In this document: positions 46,894 to 57,272 of the stretch, piece after piece
Position numbering within the stretch: position 1 is the first letter of the stretch
How the letters are laid out: each line of letters opens with the position of its first letter
NCBI GenBank assembly: GCA_030568195.1
Contig: JAJLTO010000001.1
Span: 186,001 to 250,000, forward strand
Reading direction: 5' to 3'
Length of the DNA: 64,000 bases
Origin: Dipodascopsis uninucleata var. uninucleata
Lineage: Eukaryota > Ascomycota > Lipomycetes > Lipomycetales > Lipomycetaceae
Program-made: the position numbers and the translations under genes
The notes under the pieces: generated by a model
What the model was told of the DNA's origin: nothing
Database searches by the model: none
Seen by the model: the letters and a program-made list of their open reading frames with translations, nothing else

Positions 46894-49800
46894 ATGTCGG
46901 TCCAAAGTGCAAGAGGCCTTGGCCTGGGTAAGGCGGATGCTGACCTGTCGGTATCTATCAAGAAGGCTACTAGTATGGAGGAATCCGCCCCTAAACGAAA
47001 GCACGTTAGAAGTAAGTATCATTGAGTGAAAGGGTGGACATATTGCAATTGATTTGGTAGTGGATTGATTGATCTCGAAGAAAATCAATGTTCGTTTTAG
47101 TGACTAATGAATATCACGTCTTCGTGCGATTGTCTTTCCCGCAGTCGGCCCACCTAAGAGCTCGCCAGTCGTATTTCACGGTTGGTCTGAGTGCAAAGTG
47201 TCACATCTTGTAATTTTCAAGAAGATCATAGCGTCAGCTGCGTGAGACTTTGCTAGGTGGTTTAGCCGTACTTGATAGATTGATAGACGAGTATCAAGGC
47301 GGGAAGACAATTGTATGGTCGACTGTTCGTTACTTTAGGCTGTATCGTATATACATGGGATCATAGATCATCAGCTGCCTTTTGGGCATCTCTTAAGATT
47401 CAGCCTGTTCTAGCTGATGAAGTACAGACATTCAAAGCTTTGATAACAGTACATAGAGTACTACAAGAAGGCCATCCATCGGCTCTCCGGGATGCCCAGA
47501 ATCAGATCGGATGGCTTGAAAGCTGCGCTCGCAGCGTTCATGGAGAGGGTGTTAAAGGTTATGGCCCTCTTATTCGAGAATACGTTGATCTCCTCCTTGC
47601 TAAACTAAGGTTCCACAAAGAGCATCCAGAATTTAATGGAACGTTCGAATATGAGGAGTATATCTCACTGAAGACAATTAATGATCCAAACGAAGGCTAC
47701 GAAACAATTACGGACCTGATGAACTTGCAAACTCATATTGACGGGTTTCAGCGAATAATATTCGCTCATTTTCGTCCCGGATCATCAAATGAATGCCGCA
47801 TTTCATCTCTAGTGGCTCTTGTCCACGAATCTTACGGTATTTATAAATTTATCACTTCGATGCTTCGAGCTATGCACGCTACTACAGAATCAGATGAAGC
47901 ACTTGAACCACTTCGAATTAAGTATGAAGCTCAGCATCATCGTTTGGTTAAGTTCTATTATGAGTGTGCTAGTTTGAAATACCTCACAAGTTTGATTTCT
48001 ATCCCGAAGCTTCCTAGAGATCCTCCAGATCTCTTCAGAGAAGATGATGAGTCTGCTCCATCTCTTCCTCGTCGTCCTCAAGATGGTACCCCTGTGTCTA
48101 GTTCTCCGGTTTCGACACCTGCTCCAGAACCTCTCATTTCCACGAACGATCTTTACCAGCAACAGCTCGCAGCGCAACAGGCTGCATATGAAGAAGAGCA
48201 GCGTCGTTTGGCTTCCCAGCGTGAAGCTGAGCTTTATCAGCAGCAGCAATTAGCCCTTGAGCAGCAGCGCCAGTTTGAGGAACAGCAACATTCAGCTGCA
48301 GAACAGCAACGTCTTGCCCAAGAACAACTCCTTAGGGATCAGCTGCAGCGACAGGCTCAAGGGCGTGTTGCTGAGTTGGAGCGCGATATCCTTGCTCTCA
48401 GAGGGCAATATGATCAAGATCAAATTATGCTAGAACGTTATGATGGTCGCGTAAAGGCGCTAGAGAGCGAGCTACATCAACTAAACACTACTACATCTCA
48501 GCAGTTAACATCAAAGGACGAGCAAATTAAATCACTTCAAGAGCAGCTGGCAACTTGGAAGTCTAAATATGATGCTCTAGCTAAATTATACTCCCAGCTT
48601 CGCAAAGAACATATTGATCTCATGTCGAAGTATAAGGCCATGCAAGTCAAAGCTGCATCGGCTCAAGAAGCTATAGACAGAAAAGAAAAACTGGAGCGCG
48701 AGCTGAAATCAAAGAATCTTGATCTTGCTGATCTTATCAGAGAACGAGATAAGGCTAAGCTGGAACTTGATCGTGTTAGAGGTGGACAGAAAGACGAAGT
48801 CGAAAGACTGCAACGAGAACTCGAAGATGCTAAACTGAAGCAGGATTTAGCTGACCGTTCAAAAGGAACTGAGCTTTCTAATCTTCTTTCACGTCATAAC
48901 AAAGAAATGGAAGACCTTGAGCAGCAATTGTTAGCAAAACAGCGAGCTCTTGACGAACTTTCAGATCGCGTTAAAGGATTTGATGGCGAAGCAGAGAGAC
49001 TTTTGAAGGAGAAGGAGGATGAGCTGGAAGTCTATAAAACTGGTATGGATGAAGCTCTTCTACGCTTGAATGAGCTTACGATGAGTCAAAAGGATACCGA
49101 TGCTGCCATGGACGGTCAGATAGATGGTCTTGTGGTGGACCATATCAACAAGCTAAACTCTATTATCGATGCTGTCTTGCAGTCAGCAGCACAACGTATC
49201 GCTGATGCTATCTATGAGTTAGAATCTCCTATGCAAGCAGGTAATCAAAACTCATCTCCAAGCTATCTTCTTTCCATGGTTGAAAAAGGTTCCGCTACTG
49301 CTACTGACTTTGCGACTGCATTCAACAATTTCCTTGCTGATGGCCCTAATGGTGATCAATCAGAGGTCATAAAATCATCGGCTATCTTTTCTAGTGCCAT
49401 CGCTGACATTCTTATCAATGCCAAGGGTTTGACTCGTCTTGCTTCTGATGAGAAGCGAGCCGATACTATAATTATCGTTGCTCGTGAATGTGCCAATTCC
49501 GCTGAATTATTTTTTACAAACTTATATTCTGATCGGCTAGCACCTCTGACAATAGATCAGCGTACTGACAGAGTTATCTCTAAGAATCTTGATGTTCAGC
49601 GTAACTTACAGAAGCTCACTAAGCTCACAGAAACGTTTGGACCCAAGAAAGGCCAGAATGGACTACTTACGAATGGTGGTGACATTGGTGAATTGGTTGA
49701 TAGAGAACTAAGTAATGCTGCTGACGCAATTGCGAAGGCAAGTGCTCGCTTAGCTCAATTGATGCAGAAGCCAAAGAACCCAGGATTGTCGTCTTTTGAC

Positions 49801-50412
49801 ATGAAGATCCACGATGCTATACTTGCAGCTGCTATTGCAGTTACAAATGCTGTTGCGCAATTGATTAAGGCTGCTACTGAGTCTCAGCAGGAAATTGTTG
49901 CGCAGGGAAAAGGTAGTAGTACAAGGACTGCGTTTTATAAGAAACATAACAGATGGACCGAGGGCCTGATTTCTGCTGCTAAAGCCGTTGCGACATCCAC
50001 GAATGTCCTGATAGAGACTGCTGATGGCGTTATTAATGGCAATAATTCTCTTGAGCAGCTTATTGTTGCATCAAATGATGTGGCTGCTTCAACAGCGCAG
50101 CTTGTCGCTGCCTCCAGAGTTAAGGCGTCTTTCATGTCTAAAACGCAAGAAAAGCTTGAGGCTGCCAGTCGTGCAGTTAATAGTGCTTGTAGAACACTTG
50201 TACGTCAAGTACAGCAGATTTTGGAGCAGCGAGGACTAGGAGATGAATTTGGAGAAAAGATCGACTATAGTAAATTGTCCTCGCACGAGTTCAAGCGAAC
50301 TGAGATGGAGCAGCAAGTAGAGATTCTCAAGCTGGAGAACGAGCTTTCGACTGCACGCAAGAAACTAGGAGAGATCCGAAAAGTAGGTTATCGACAGGAC
50401 GAGGATGATTAG
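46894..50412 (+). CDS. SLA2: Endocytic adaptor Sla2/End4 (ANTH - coiled coil - THATCH)
   Basis: Two exons, 46894-47011 and 47339-50412, give 1063 aa. Exon 1 encodes MSVQSARGLGLGKAD to KRKHVR, and the join yields KHVRSCIVYTWDHRSSAAFW, the start of the ANTH domain (about residues 15-280, with FKALITVHRVLQEGHPSALR). A Gln-rich and then charged coiled coil spans about 330-650. The C-terminal I/LWEQ (THATCH) actin-binding domain ends near residue 1040 (WTEGLISAAKAVATSTNVLI, ELSTARKKLGEIRK). It couples clathrin coats and PIP2 to actin. SLA2 is one of the two classical flanks of ascomycete MAT loci. The 327-nt intron is long, but family alignment leaves no room for another coding exon in it. Confidence 0.96.
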
Positions 50413-52245
50413 AGAGTTTATGAAAGTAGCAGGCTCGAGTTGTTGTCACCATTAGATTTTGTGTATGCTAGCGAACAGGATCGACTTTTTTTACGATTAC
50501 CGGTTCAAATACTAATTTCTTCTCTAAGTTCTATTACGATTCATATAGTGTCTTTTTTCTGTTTCTTTTACTTTTGTTTCTTAACAAATTTTTTTCACTA
50601 TACTATAGTTTCCGATTATTCAAGTTTTGATTTGGTATCTTTCTGTCTGTCTATTCTAATTTGTATTCTCGCACAGATGTAAAAGAAACTCAGAGGTGCA
50701 AGTGCAAATCTGTAATTGGCTCCTAATGACGCTCAATTTCAGTCTGCCCAGTCATAATTTCATAAGTTCACGTACACATCTTCCTTTTTCTGAGTCTACC
50801 ATTCTCTTGCTATTTTCTACGTAATTTCAAAATCCCATGCGAGATTATTTTACAGCTCGACCAGGATTCCCTGTATCTGTCGATCATTCGGTCAGTGGGC
50901 ACGGTAGCTCCTACAGGGTTGTAGTTGATGGCGTATTTAATTCCTGGGGTATACCTTGTTCAATATAGCTTCAATCACTTTAATATTGTTGCCCTTAATA
51001 TTGTTGTTGTGACGAGGATAATCACACTACCATTATCCCTGTCTGTCTAAGTGTGAGCACTCAACACCAAATTACCCGTCTGTCACCTATAATTATGAGA
51101 TCTTTGAGAGATAGGCAAGATTGTAGAGGATGACACTTAAATTATTATTTGCACACTTTGCTCGCCTAAGACGGAAGGTTAATAGGATAAGATGAGACGA
51201 AGAGTGAAGGGCGATGAGATAATGATGTCAGCTACTTACTTTAACAATTACGTTTTCAAACAATAAAGATACACAAGAACAAATTATAACAAACCAAAAG
51301 AAACCAAAACTAATAAGGAAAATTACGAAATGGCTACTTCAAAAGGAACAGTAACATTCTTTTATGAGCGCGACGTTCAATAGAACATTTGGATGATTGA
51401 AGTAGGTGAAAAAGCGAAACTTAACACTTCAAAATAGTAAATTTGGCTGCTTTTGGACCATCCCTCTCTAGACTATTCAAACTTTTTTTATCACCTCTTC
51501 CCTATTCAGAACATCAGAACAGAGCACACAGACAGAAACAGAAGCGAAAGAAATTGTCAGATAAAAGATAGTAAATATATATGAACAGTATTTAATGTAT
51601 CAGAGCCAGAGCAAGTAAAACATAATTAAACACAGAGCAGCAAAAGACAAACTAACCCAACCAACAGTATGAATACTAATTAAGGCCAAAAGCTATCCAA
51701 AAGAAGATAATACGTCAAGAAATACATATTTATATTAAAACAGAAATAAAGTCAAGGAAAGCACCGAGCCTTCGCTCAAATCCATAGCAACTACACTTTC
51801 TATCGTCCTAAGCTGATCAAAGCTGAGATATATCATGCAGATATAAAAATTAGGCAATCTTCAGGCAGCTAATTCCGCTTTCTCCAGACATCACCTGTAA
51901 TTTTCCCATAACTAATTCAAAGAGAGTGACAGATAAAAAGTAAAAGGCGAAATAGGAAATTTCACAGACTAGAGCAAAAATATTTAAGTTGAAGAGGAAC
52001 TGAAATCGCTGCACATAGCATAGTCTAAGTATGTATGATAATATACGGTTAGTTTCTTTGGCATTTCTTGCATACTCATCAATTATATTCATCCAATATG
52101 TCCAAAAATATGGATTACGCAGGTAAGTCATGTAAATTATGTCTCTTTTGCGTCAAGTTTACTTTGTAAAATATTGAACGCAGGAGACGAACATGCTGTC
52201 CACATACATATATAAATACAATCATTTTCCTTTTAGCTCTTGTCT
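50413..52245. other. Intergenic region between convergent SLA2 and the MAT alpha-box gene
   Basis: About 1.8 kb. A T-rich 3' UTR follows SLA2; from 51.2 kb the plus strand becomes A-rich, consistent with the 3' end of a minus-strand gene. Small frames (50440-50682, 51850-52131) have no support. Confidence 0.55.
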
Positions 52246-53742
52246 TTATATATCATACTCACCATCAAATTGAACATTTCCTGCTAGTCCAGTAAAGTCG
52301 CCTAAATCTCGAAACAGTACGTCTAGGTCAACAGTAGGGTCTAGTCCGCCATAACTATTTTGATAGAAATCATCTGAGCTGTTAGAATCGCTAGAACTCA
52401 GAGGGGTGTCACTGTTACTACTGTTCTGGTTACTGCCGCTGCTATTGAAGTAGCTGTAGCCATGATTATTAACATTATTGACACTTCCATTTTTAAGGAT
52501 CTCAGACATCAGGATCTCGTCGTGTGATGAGATTAGAGGTTGCGACGCTGCATTCACGGTCGCAGAGTTGACAGTTATAGTTGGTACAGTAACAGATGAA
52601 TCTATGACTTCTATACTGCTGCCTGTTCCAACTGCATCGTCAAAGCTACAGCTGCTACTGTTACGATAATAGTAGTTGTAATTGTTGCTTTGCTGATTGT
52701 TGATGAAATCAACATCTAGAGGAATTTTCTTTGGAAGCCGCCTAGGCTTTACAGAATCGTTGAGTTTCTTGGCTAGTTCGTCAAGGCCAGGCAGTTTCGG
52801 TGGTACTGTCCGCTCTAAGAGCCAATCAACAAAGCACTTTGATCGTGGTTCCGTACAGTATAGTACAGTATATCGTGACCAGAAATCTTTGTGTTTATAC
52901 GTAGCCCACGTTTTTGACAGATATGAAGAAAGCCTCTGTTGGTGTGTATTAGGCAAAATTCGACAGTAGTAAGCTCTAAAACCAATAAATGCATTTATCG
53001 GTGTAAATCCAGACTTCTTTGGACGTCTGTTCTTTGATCTTGAAGAAACACTGCGTATGCTATTGGTGTTATAACTATTACTTATAATGCTGTTACTGCT
53101 GTTTCTACTGTCGGTAGCGCCATATTCACTATTATTGGTATGCTGATTATCGCCAATTTCTGAAAGTAGTGGAGAGGCAGAATAAGACAATGGTATTATT
53201 GGCTGTCGTGGTGGCGGTGACGGAGAAAAACAGTCGTTTTCACTGTCGCAGTTAGAGGACCATTTGTCAAATCCCATCACAGCGTAGTGACCCCCAACGA
53301 CAGAGCGGGAGACAGCAGAATAAGAAGGATTATTATTCCTACTACCAGCCGTATTTTGCTGATATTTTGCTATCCCTCCTCTGCTAGATTGTTCCGTGGC
53401 CCTGCCGAACTTGATTATATCGCAATATGGCTTAAGAATAGGATTTTTTGTTGCCTGGCGCTTTTTGCGCATAGTACTGGTGCCCGGTCTGTTGCTGTTT
53501 GGTGCTCTATCTTCATTTCTCTCGCCCTCAGCTAAAACCTCTTTGGGATGGATCCTGAGAGCTTGTGGACCGGAATTTCCCTGATAGTATTCTACGCATG
53601 CCGCTGCGTGCTCTGTCCGTACAATGACAGGTGTGTAGCCCGCAGGAATCAGATATATTTGCGCTGAGCGCTCTCTGGCTACCTCTAGCACATCTGAGGA
53701 TGGAACTTCGACTGATGATCCTGGTACTCTGTATGCGTCCAT
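52246..53742 (-). CDS. MAT1-1-1: Mating-type alpha-box protein (MAT1-1-1 / mat-Pc type)
   Basis: Single exon, 498 aa, starting MDAYRVPGSS. The alpha-box (MATalpha_HMG) lies at about residues 245-305: INAFIGFRAYYCRILPN, LSSYLSKTWATYKHKDFWSR, then VLYC. No intron interrupts it. Residues 8-48 form a module shared with the head-to-head MAT HMG protein (ARERSAQIYLIPAGYTPVIV). The C-terminus is Asn/Ser-rich and ends with an acidic, hydrophobic patch (LDVLFRDLGDFTGLAG) that could activate transcription. Alpha-box proteins specify one mating type and work with Mcm1-type factors. The placement of the box, after ~240 residues, is unusual, since in most MAT1-1-1 proteins it is near the N-terminus. The gene symbol is by domain and locus, not by orthology proof. 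Confidence 0.9.
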   Translation of the reverse strand: MDAYRVPGSSVEVPSSDVLEVARERSAQIYLIPAGYTPVIVRTEHAAACVEYYQGNSGPQALRIHPKEVLAEGERNEDRAPNSNRPGTSTMRKKRQATKNPILKPYCDIIKFGRATEQSSRGGIAKYQQNTAGSRNNNPSYSAVSRSVVGGHYAVMGFDKWSSNCDSENDCFSPSPPPRQPIIPLSYSASPLLSEIGDNQHTNNSEYGATDSRNSSNSIISNSYNTNSIRSVSSRSKNRRPKKSGFTPINAFIGFRAYYCRILPNTHQQRLSSYLSKTWATYKHKDFWSRYTVLYCTEPRSKCFVDWLLERTVPPKLPGLDELAKKLNDSVKPRRLPKKIPLDVDFINNQQSNNYNYYYRNSSSCSFDDAVGTGSSIEVIDSSVTVPTITVNSATVNAASQPLISSHDEILMSEILKNGSVNNVNNHGYSYFNSSGSNQNSSNSDTPLSSSDSNSSDDFYQNSYGGLDPTVDLDVLFRDLGDFTGLAGNVQFDGEYDI

Positions 53743-53790
53743 CACCTCTTCTATCTTTCAGCTGCCCAACTTGCTCTTAATTTGTTTCTT

Positions 53791-53807
53791 AGTCTGTTCA
53801 ACAGACT
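53791..53807. repeat. Perfect palindrome upstream of the alpha-box gene
   Basis: AGTCTGTT-C-AACAGACT, 8-bp arms with one central base, 49-65 bp upstream of the alpha-box start codon. Could be a dimer-binding operator or a leader hairpin. The same arm sequence, AGTCTGT/ACAGACT, recurs in the RPN8 intron hairpin. Confidence 0.55.
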
Positions 53808-54119
53808 GATTATAGTCAGCTGGCTGTCTAATGGATGTCAATGAGCGAAAGATGTTCTAAAAAAATTTCGTTACGCCTTGATTCTAAACAAAGTCCGTTC
53901 CCCTTTTTAGTATCGCAGATGGTGTTGTGTAGGTTGGCGATGGTAGCACTGCAAATTCTAACAATCACCACCACCACTCCAACTTGCGATTCATTTGCAA
54001 CAATGGCTGTCTACATTCTGAAATATGGTTGTAACCACGACATCAATTTTGCGTCAGCAACATGTTCATGATACGTTAATGAGATGCTGCATTTGTAGGT
54101 ATATTTTCTGTTTGGCTCA

Positions 54120-54536
54120 ATGGCAGGACTAGCTGCAGGAACAAGCTCACCTCTTAGAAGGGTAGCTATTAGCGCCAGCATCTTTCTAAAATGCCAGGTA
54201 AGTAGGTATTTATATCTTGAGAACGCAGAGCAGAACCATCTAACCTAGATGTATTATAGTCTCTGTATCTGTCATTCTGGTCATGAAGCAATCAGTCAGA
54301 CGGGTTTTGCTGGGTTGTTCGTCCTGATTTATGTCGTGGACAACCACCAGCATTTTTTAGACAAGGCAGCGACGCCAGAAAATAAACATTCGATATATGT
54401 TTGTACTGCACGCGCACATATACGCAAAACAATTAGCAGATTTATAATTGAATTGATTTTCTTCATAGGTCCGGAAGAATTTTTTCAGAAATCAGAAATA
54501 GCTACTGTGAAGTGCTTCACTCGTCTGCAATGCTGA
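54120..54536 (+). CDS. Candidate small spliced gene between the MAT genes
   Basis: Speculative. Exon 54120-54197 starts MAGLAAGTSSPLRRVAISAS and ends at a good donor (CAG|GTAAGT). Acceptor CTAACCTAG leads in phase into an open frame 54249-54536, giving 121 aa with one hydrophobic segment (GFAGLFVLIYVVD). The branch site abuts the acceptor, as in two other introns of this window. I recognise no family, and the C-terminal half has unremarkable composition. It may be chance sequence, a decayed gene, or a lineage-specific MAT gene. Confidence 0.2.
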
Positions 54537-55337
54537 TGAAACTCATAATACCTATGCAGGCACATCCACTGTCAAAAATCAATATCACAGCTTTCAACAC
54601 CACATCTACTGTGATTTTGCATATTAGATGTGTCAAATATTGCTAGAGCACTATAAATAATATTTGCTATTTAAATATCAGAAATTTAGTAAACAGAGGG
54701 TGAATGAGAAAATGGAACATGATGCTCGTTATGTACCAACCTGTGTTAACAGTACAGACGTATGGTCTGAGACCTGATAGTTTGGGACGGCGACAGTGTG
54801 GTCTATCATATACTAGCTAGGATGTTGAACTGATGACCGGGTTCCCTGGAATGTGATTTTAGCCATGGACAGGCATTCTAAGTGGAAGAGTGAGGATATA
54901 TATATCACGAGCAAAATTAGATGACCATCTAGGTGAGAATGGCGATGGGCCACAGTCAATGATACAACCTTGACCGTAGCGCATGCAAGGATTTGGTCAG
55001 TACTACCACCCTCAAGCCTGCATTGCTATTATAATTATTTTTTCCTTTCCCACTAAAAGGGGAACAGACTTTGTTTTGTATCAAGGCGCATCTGGATCTT
55101 TTTTGCTCTTTCTTTTCAATTATTTCTACGGACCCTGCTCTCTTTCTCTTTCCCTAGTGCATGCTCCCTGGCTATTTTTTTGACTGACCTTAGTGCACCG
55201 CCGCCTGGTATACATATCTACTGCGCTTTGCCTTCTTTTTCCTTCTTCTCTGTCTCTACTAGCTCGTTTTCTTAAGACTTTTCTATTCTGCAGTACCTGG
55301 CATTTTTGTTATATTTACAGTCAGTACAGGCATCACC

Positions 55338-56600
55338 ATGGAGGTCAGCACGATTGCAGGTTCGTCAATCGAAATCCCTTCATCGGAAGTCATCCAGCTG
55401 GCGCGAGAGCGCTCAGCTCAGATTTACCTCATTCCAGAGGGATATACTCCAATTTTTCTCCGATCAGATGATGCTGCAGCACTCAACATACAGAATGCAG
55501 TCCTTTGGGAGCCAGAAAACTACAATGGACAATCCAGAGATTTTGACATACATTCTGGTCGCTTCTCGTCGCCATCCATATCCCACAGTGGAAGTACTGA
55601 TGAGAATGACTTCTATGCAAAATCTGGTGACAGCGTTCGACCTTGTTTGGCTGGAGCTAGCTCTGCATGTAGAATCTCAAAAGGATCGTCAAAGACTACT
55701 AACTCAAAGAAGTCCAAAGCCTTGATTGCTAAGGTTCCCCGTCCGCGTAATGCTTTTATTATTTATCGCGGCGAGAAGCACCACGAGGTCATGAAGAGAG
55801 GCGATATTACTAACACTAGTGCTTCTAGAGTTATAGCACAGGTATGGTGTTCAGATAGATTTGGTCTTTCTTCTTATTTACTATACACTTGTTTCTCCTT
55901 ATTATTTATAATTTGTTTGCATTCTTTATTTTTTTTTAGTTTTTTGATACTGCCTCTTATCTGTTTCGGCTCTTTTTCCCTCTATTTTATTTTAATGTCT
56001 CTTCTTTTCGTGGTCCCTTATACTTACTAACTTTTATTCGAATAGATGTGGAAAGAAGAGCTTCCTCATATCAAAGCTTACTATCAGAATCTAGCTTTAG
56101 AGGAAAGCCTACAGCATAAGCTTCAACATCCGGAATATCGGTATAGTCCGAGAAAACCTGGTGAGAAGCAGAAAAGAGCACGAAGAAGACCTCTAGATGT
56201 TTCAAATTACTTGAAGGATAACAAAGGCGATACTTCTGACTCTAGTGATTCAAGATCCTTTAATGATGCCTTTTCTTATATGAGCTCAGAAGAGAGCGCT
56301 ACGTGTAGTCCTAGCGTACTTTCTGATGCTAGTCCACGAGAGCCTGCTAGGCAAATCCCATCATCGGTTTCTATTATGCAAACTACTGCTGTGCCATTAT
56401 CTCAGCCACGGACATTCTCTAGTGAATTATATAACTGCCCTGGCTTTCCTTACTACTTTGAAGTCGATGGTACGCAGAGTCACAGTAATGGCACGAGCCT
56501 TGACAATAGTAACGAGCGCACAAAAAGCAACACTAGCTGTGGCAGCGACAATAGTAACAGTAACAATAATATATCGTCTGCTAGTGAGTCTTCTTTCTAA
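55338..56600 (+). CDS. MAT1-2-1: Mating-type HMG-box protein (MAT1-2-1 / mat-Mc type)
   Basis: Two exons, 55338-55841 and 56046-56600, give 352 aa. HMG box at about residues 133-205: VPRPRNAFIIYRGEKHHEVM, ASRVIAQ|MWKEELPHIKAYYQ, HPEYRYSPRKPGEKQKRARR, a typical MAT_HMG signature. A 204-nt intron cuts the box between Gln and Met-Trp (branch TTACTAAC, acceptor AATAG), and introns inside the MAT HMG box are a known hallmark. Residues 8-48 are homologous to the N-terminus of the alpha-box protein (ARERSAQIYLIPEGYTPIFL). From memory, fission-yeast mat-Mc has a similar AAYFVPDGFTPILI motif. The tail is Ser/Asn-rich. It would specify the opposite mating type to its neighbour. Confidence 0.94.
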
Positions 56601-57272
56601 TAAGTTTTATAATTCAATAATATTGTTACTGTTTATTTTGCAGACTCGCTTGGGGATGCTTTTTAAAACTTATCGATGCCTTGCTAACTATACTCTTTAC
56701 TTAGATACCGCTCTGCATACTATTACTAAAGCACGCAGCCAAGGAAATAATCATTTTGTACAAAGGGCTGAAAGCAATAATGTATGGCCTAGCGAATCAT
56801 ACTATATTTGATTATACAGTACTATGATTTACTTTAGCTTTTTTGGTTTAATGTGTTTTATTGATGTGTGGTCTATTTATTTAACCTTGATATCTTAGTA
56901 TTGTTCATGTTCGTATTGTTCTTACATGATACTTTTATCCCTTTCTATTGTCCCAGAAGACAACCTCCTTTTGTTTACTTCTATGTTATTGACTTGAGAG
57001 CTAAAAGGAAAGAAAAGTGCTTGTCTTGTATCTATGGATTGTCTTATAGTTTTTTTGGCGTATATGTTTTGTTATTCCGTTGTTTATTCGAGTTTTGTAA
57101 TATTTTGCATTTTTTAGTAAACTTTCTGTAACAGCCTTGGTGAGCATTTGTACTTCTAGTTTTCGAACATAATTATATCTATTCATATTAATATAAAATG
57201 TTTAAGAACGTATCATTCATAATAACGTCTTACAATGTATGCAACCTTTCTAAGTCACCAAGTGTTATTATA
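56601..57272. other. Intergenic region between convergent MAT HMG gene and APN2
   Basis: About 0.7 kb, T-rich at the left, probably 3' UTRs only. No coding signal. Confidence 0.55.

Larger units (their letters stand above)
53743..55337. promoter_or_regulatory. Divergent promoter region of the two MAT genes
   Basis: 1.6 kb between the start codons of the alpha-box and HMG-box genes. It contains a perfect palindrome at 53791-53807 and two TTTGTT-type HMG core sites facing outwards (AACAAAG at 53887-53893, CTTTGTT at 55069-55075). Pyrimidine-rich start-region sequence lies before the HMG gene (55.1-55.3 kb). A possible small spliced gene (54120-54536) lies inside. Confidence 0.6.

Noticed and set aside
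51850-52131. 93-codon minus-strand frame downstream of the alpha-box gene
   Set aside because: AT-rich, hydrophobic by composition, no recognisable features.
55842-56030. Read-through of the HMG-box frame as the real C-terminus
   Set aside because: It would destroy the second half of a perfect MAT_HMG box that continues at 56046 with correct branch and acceptor signals.
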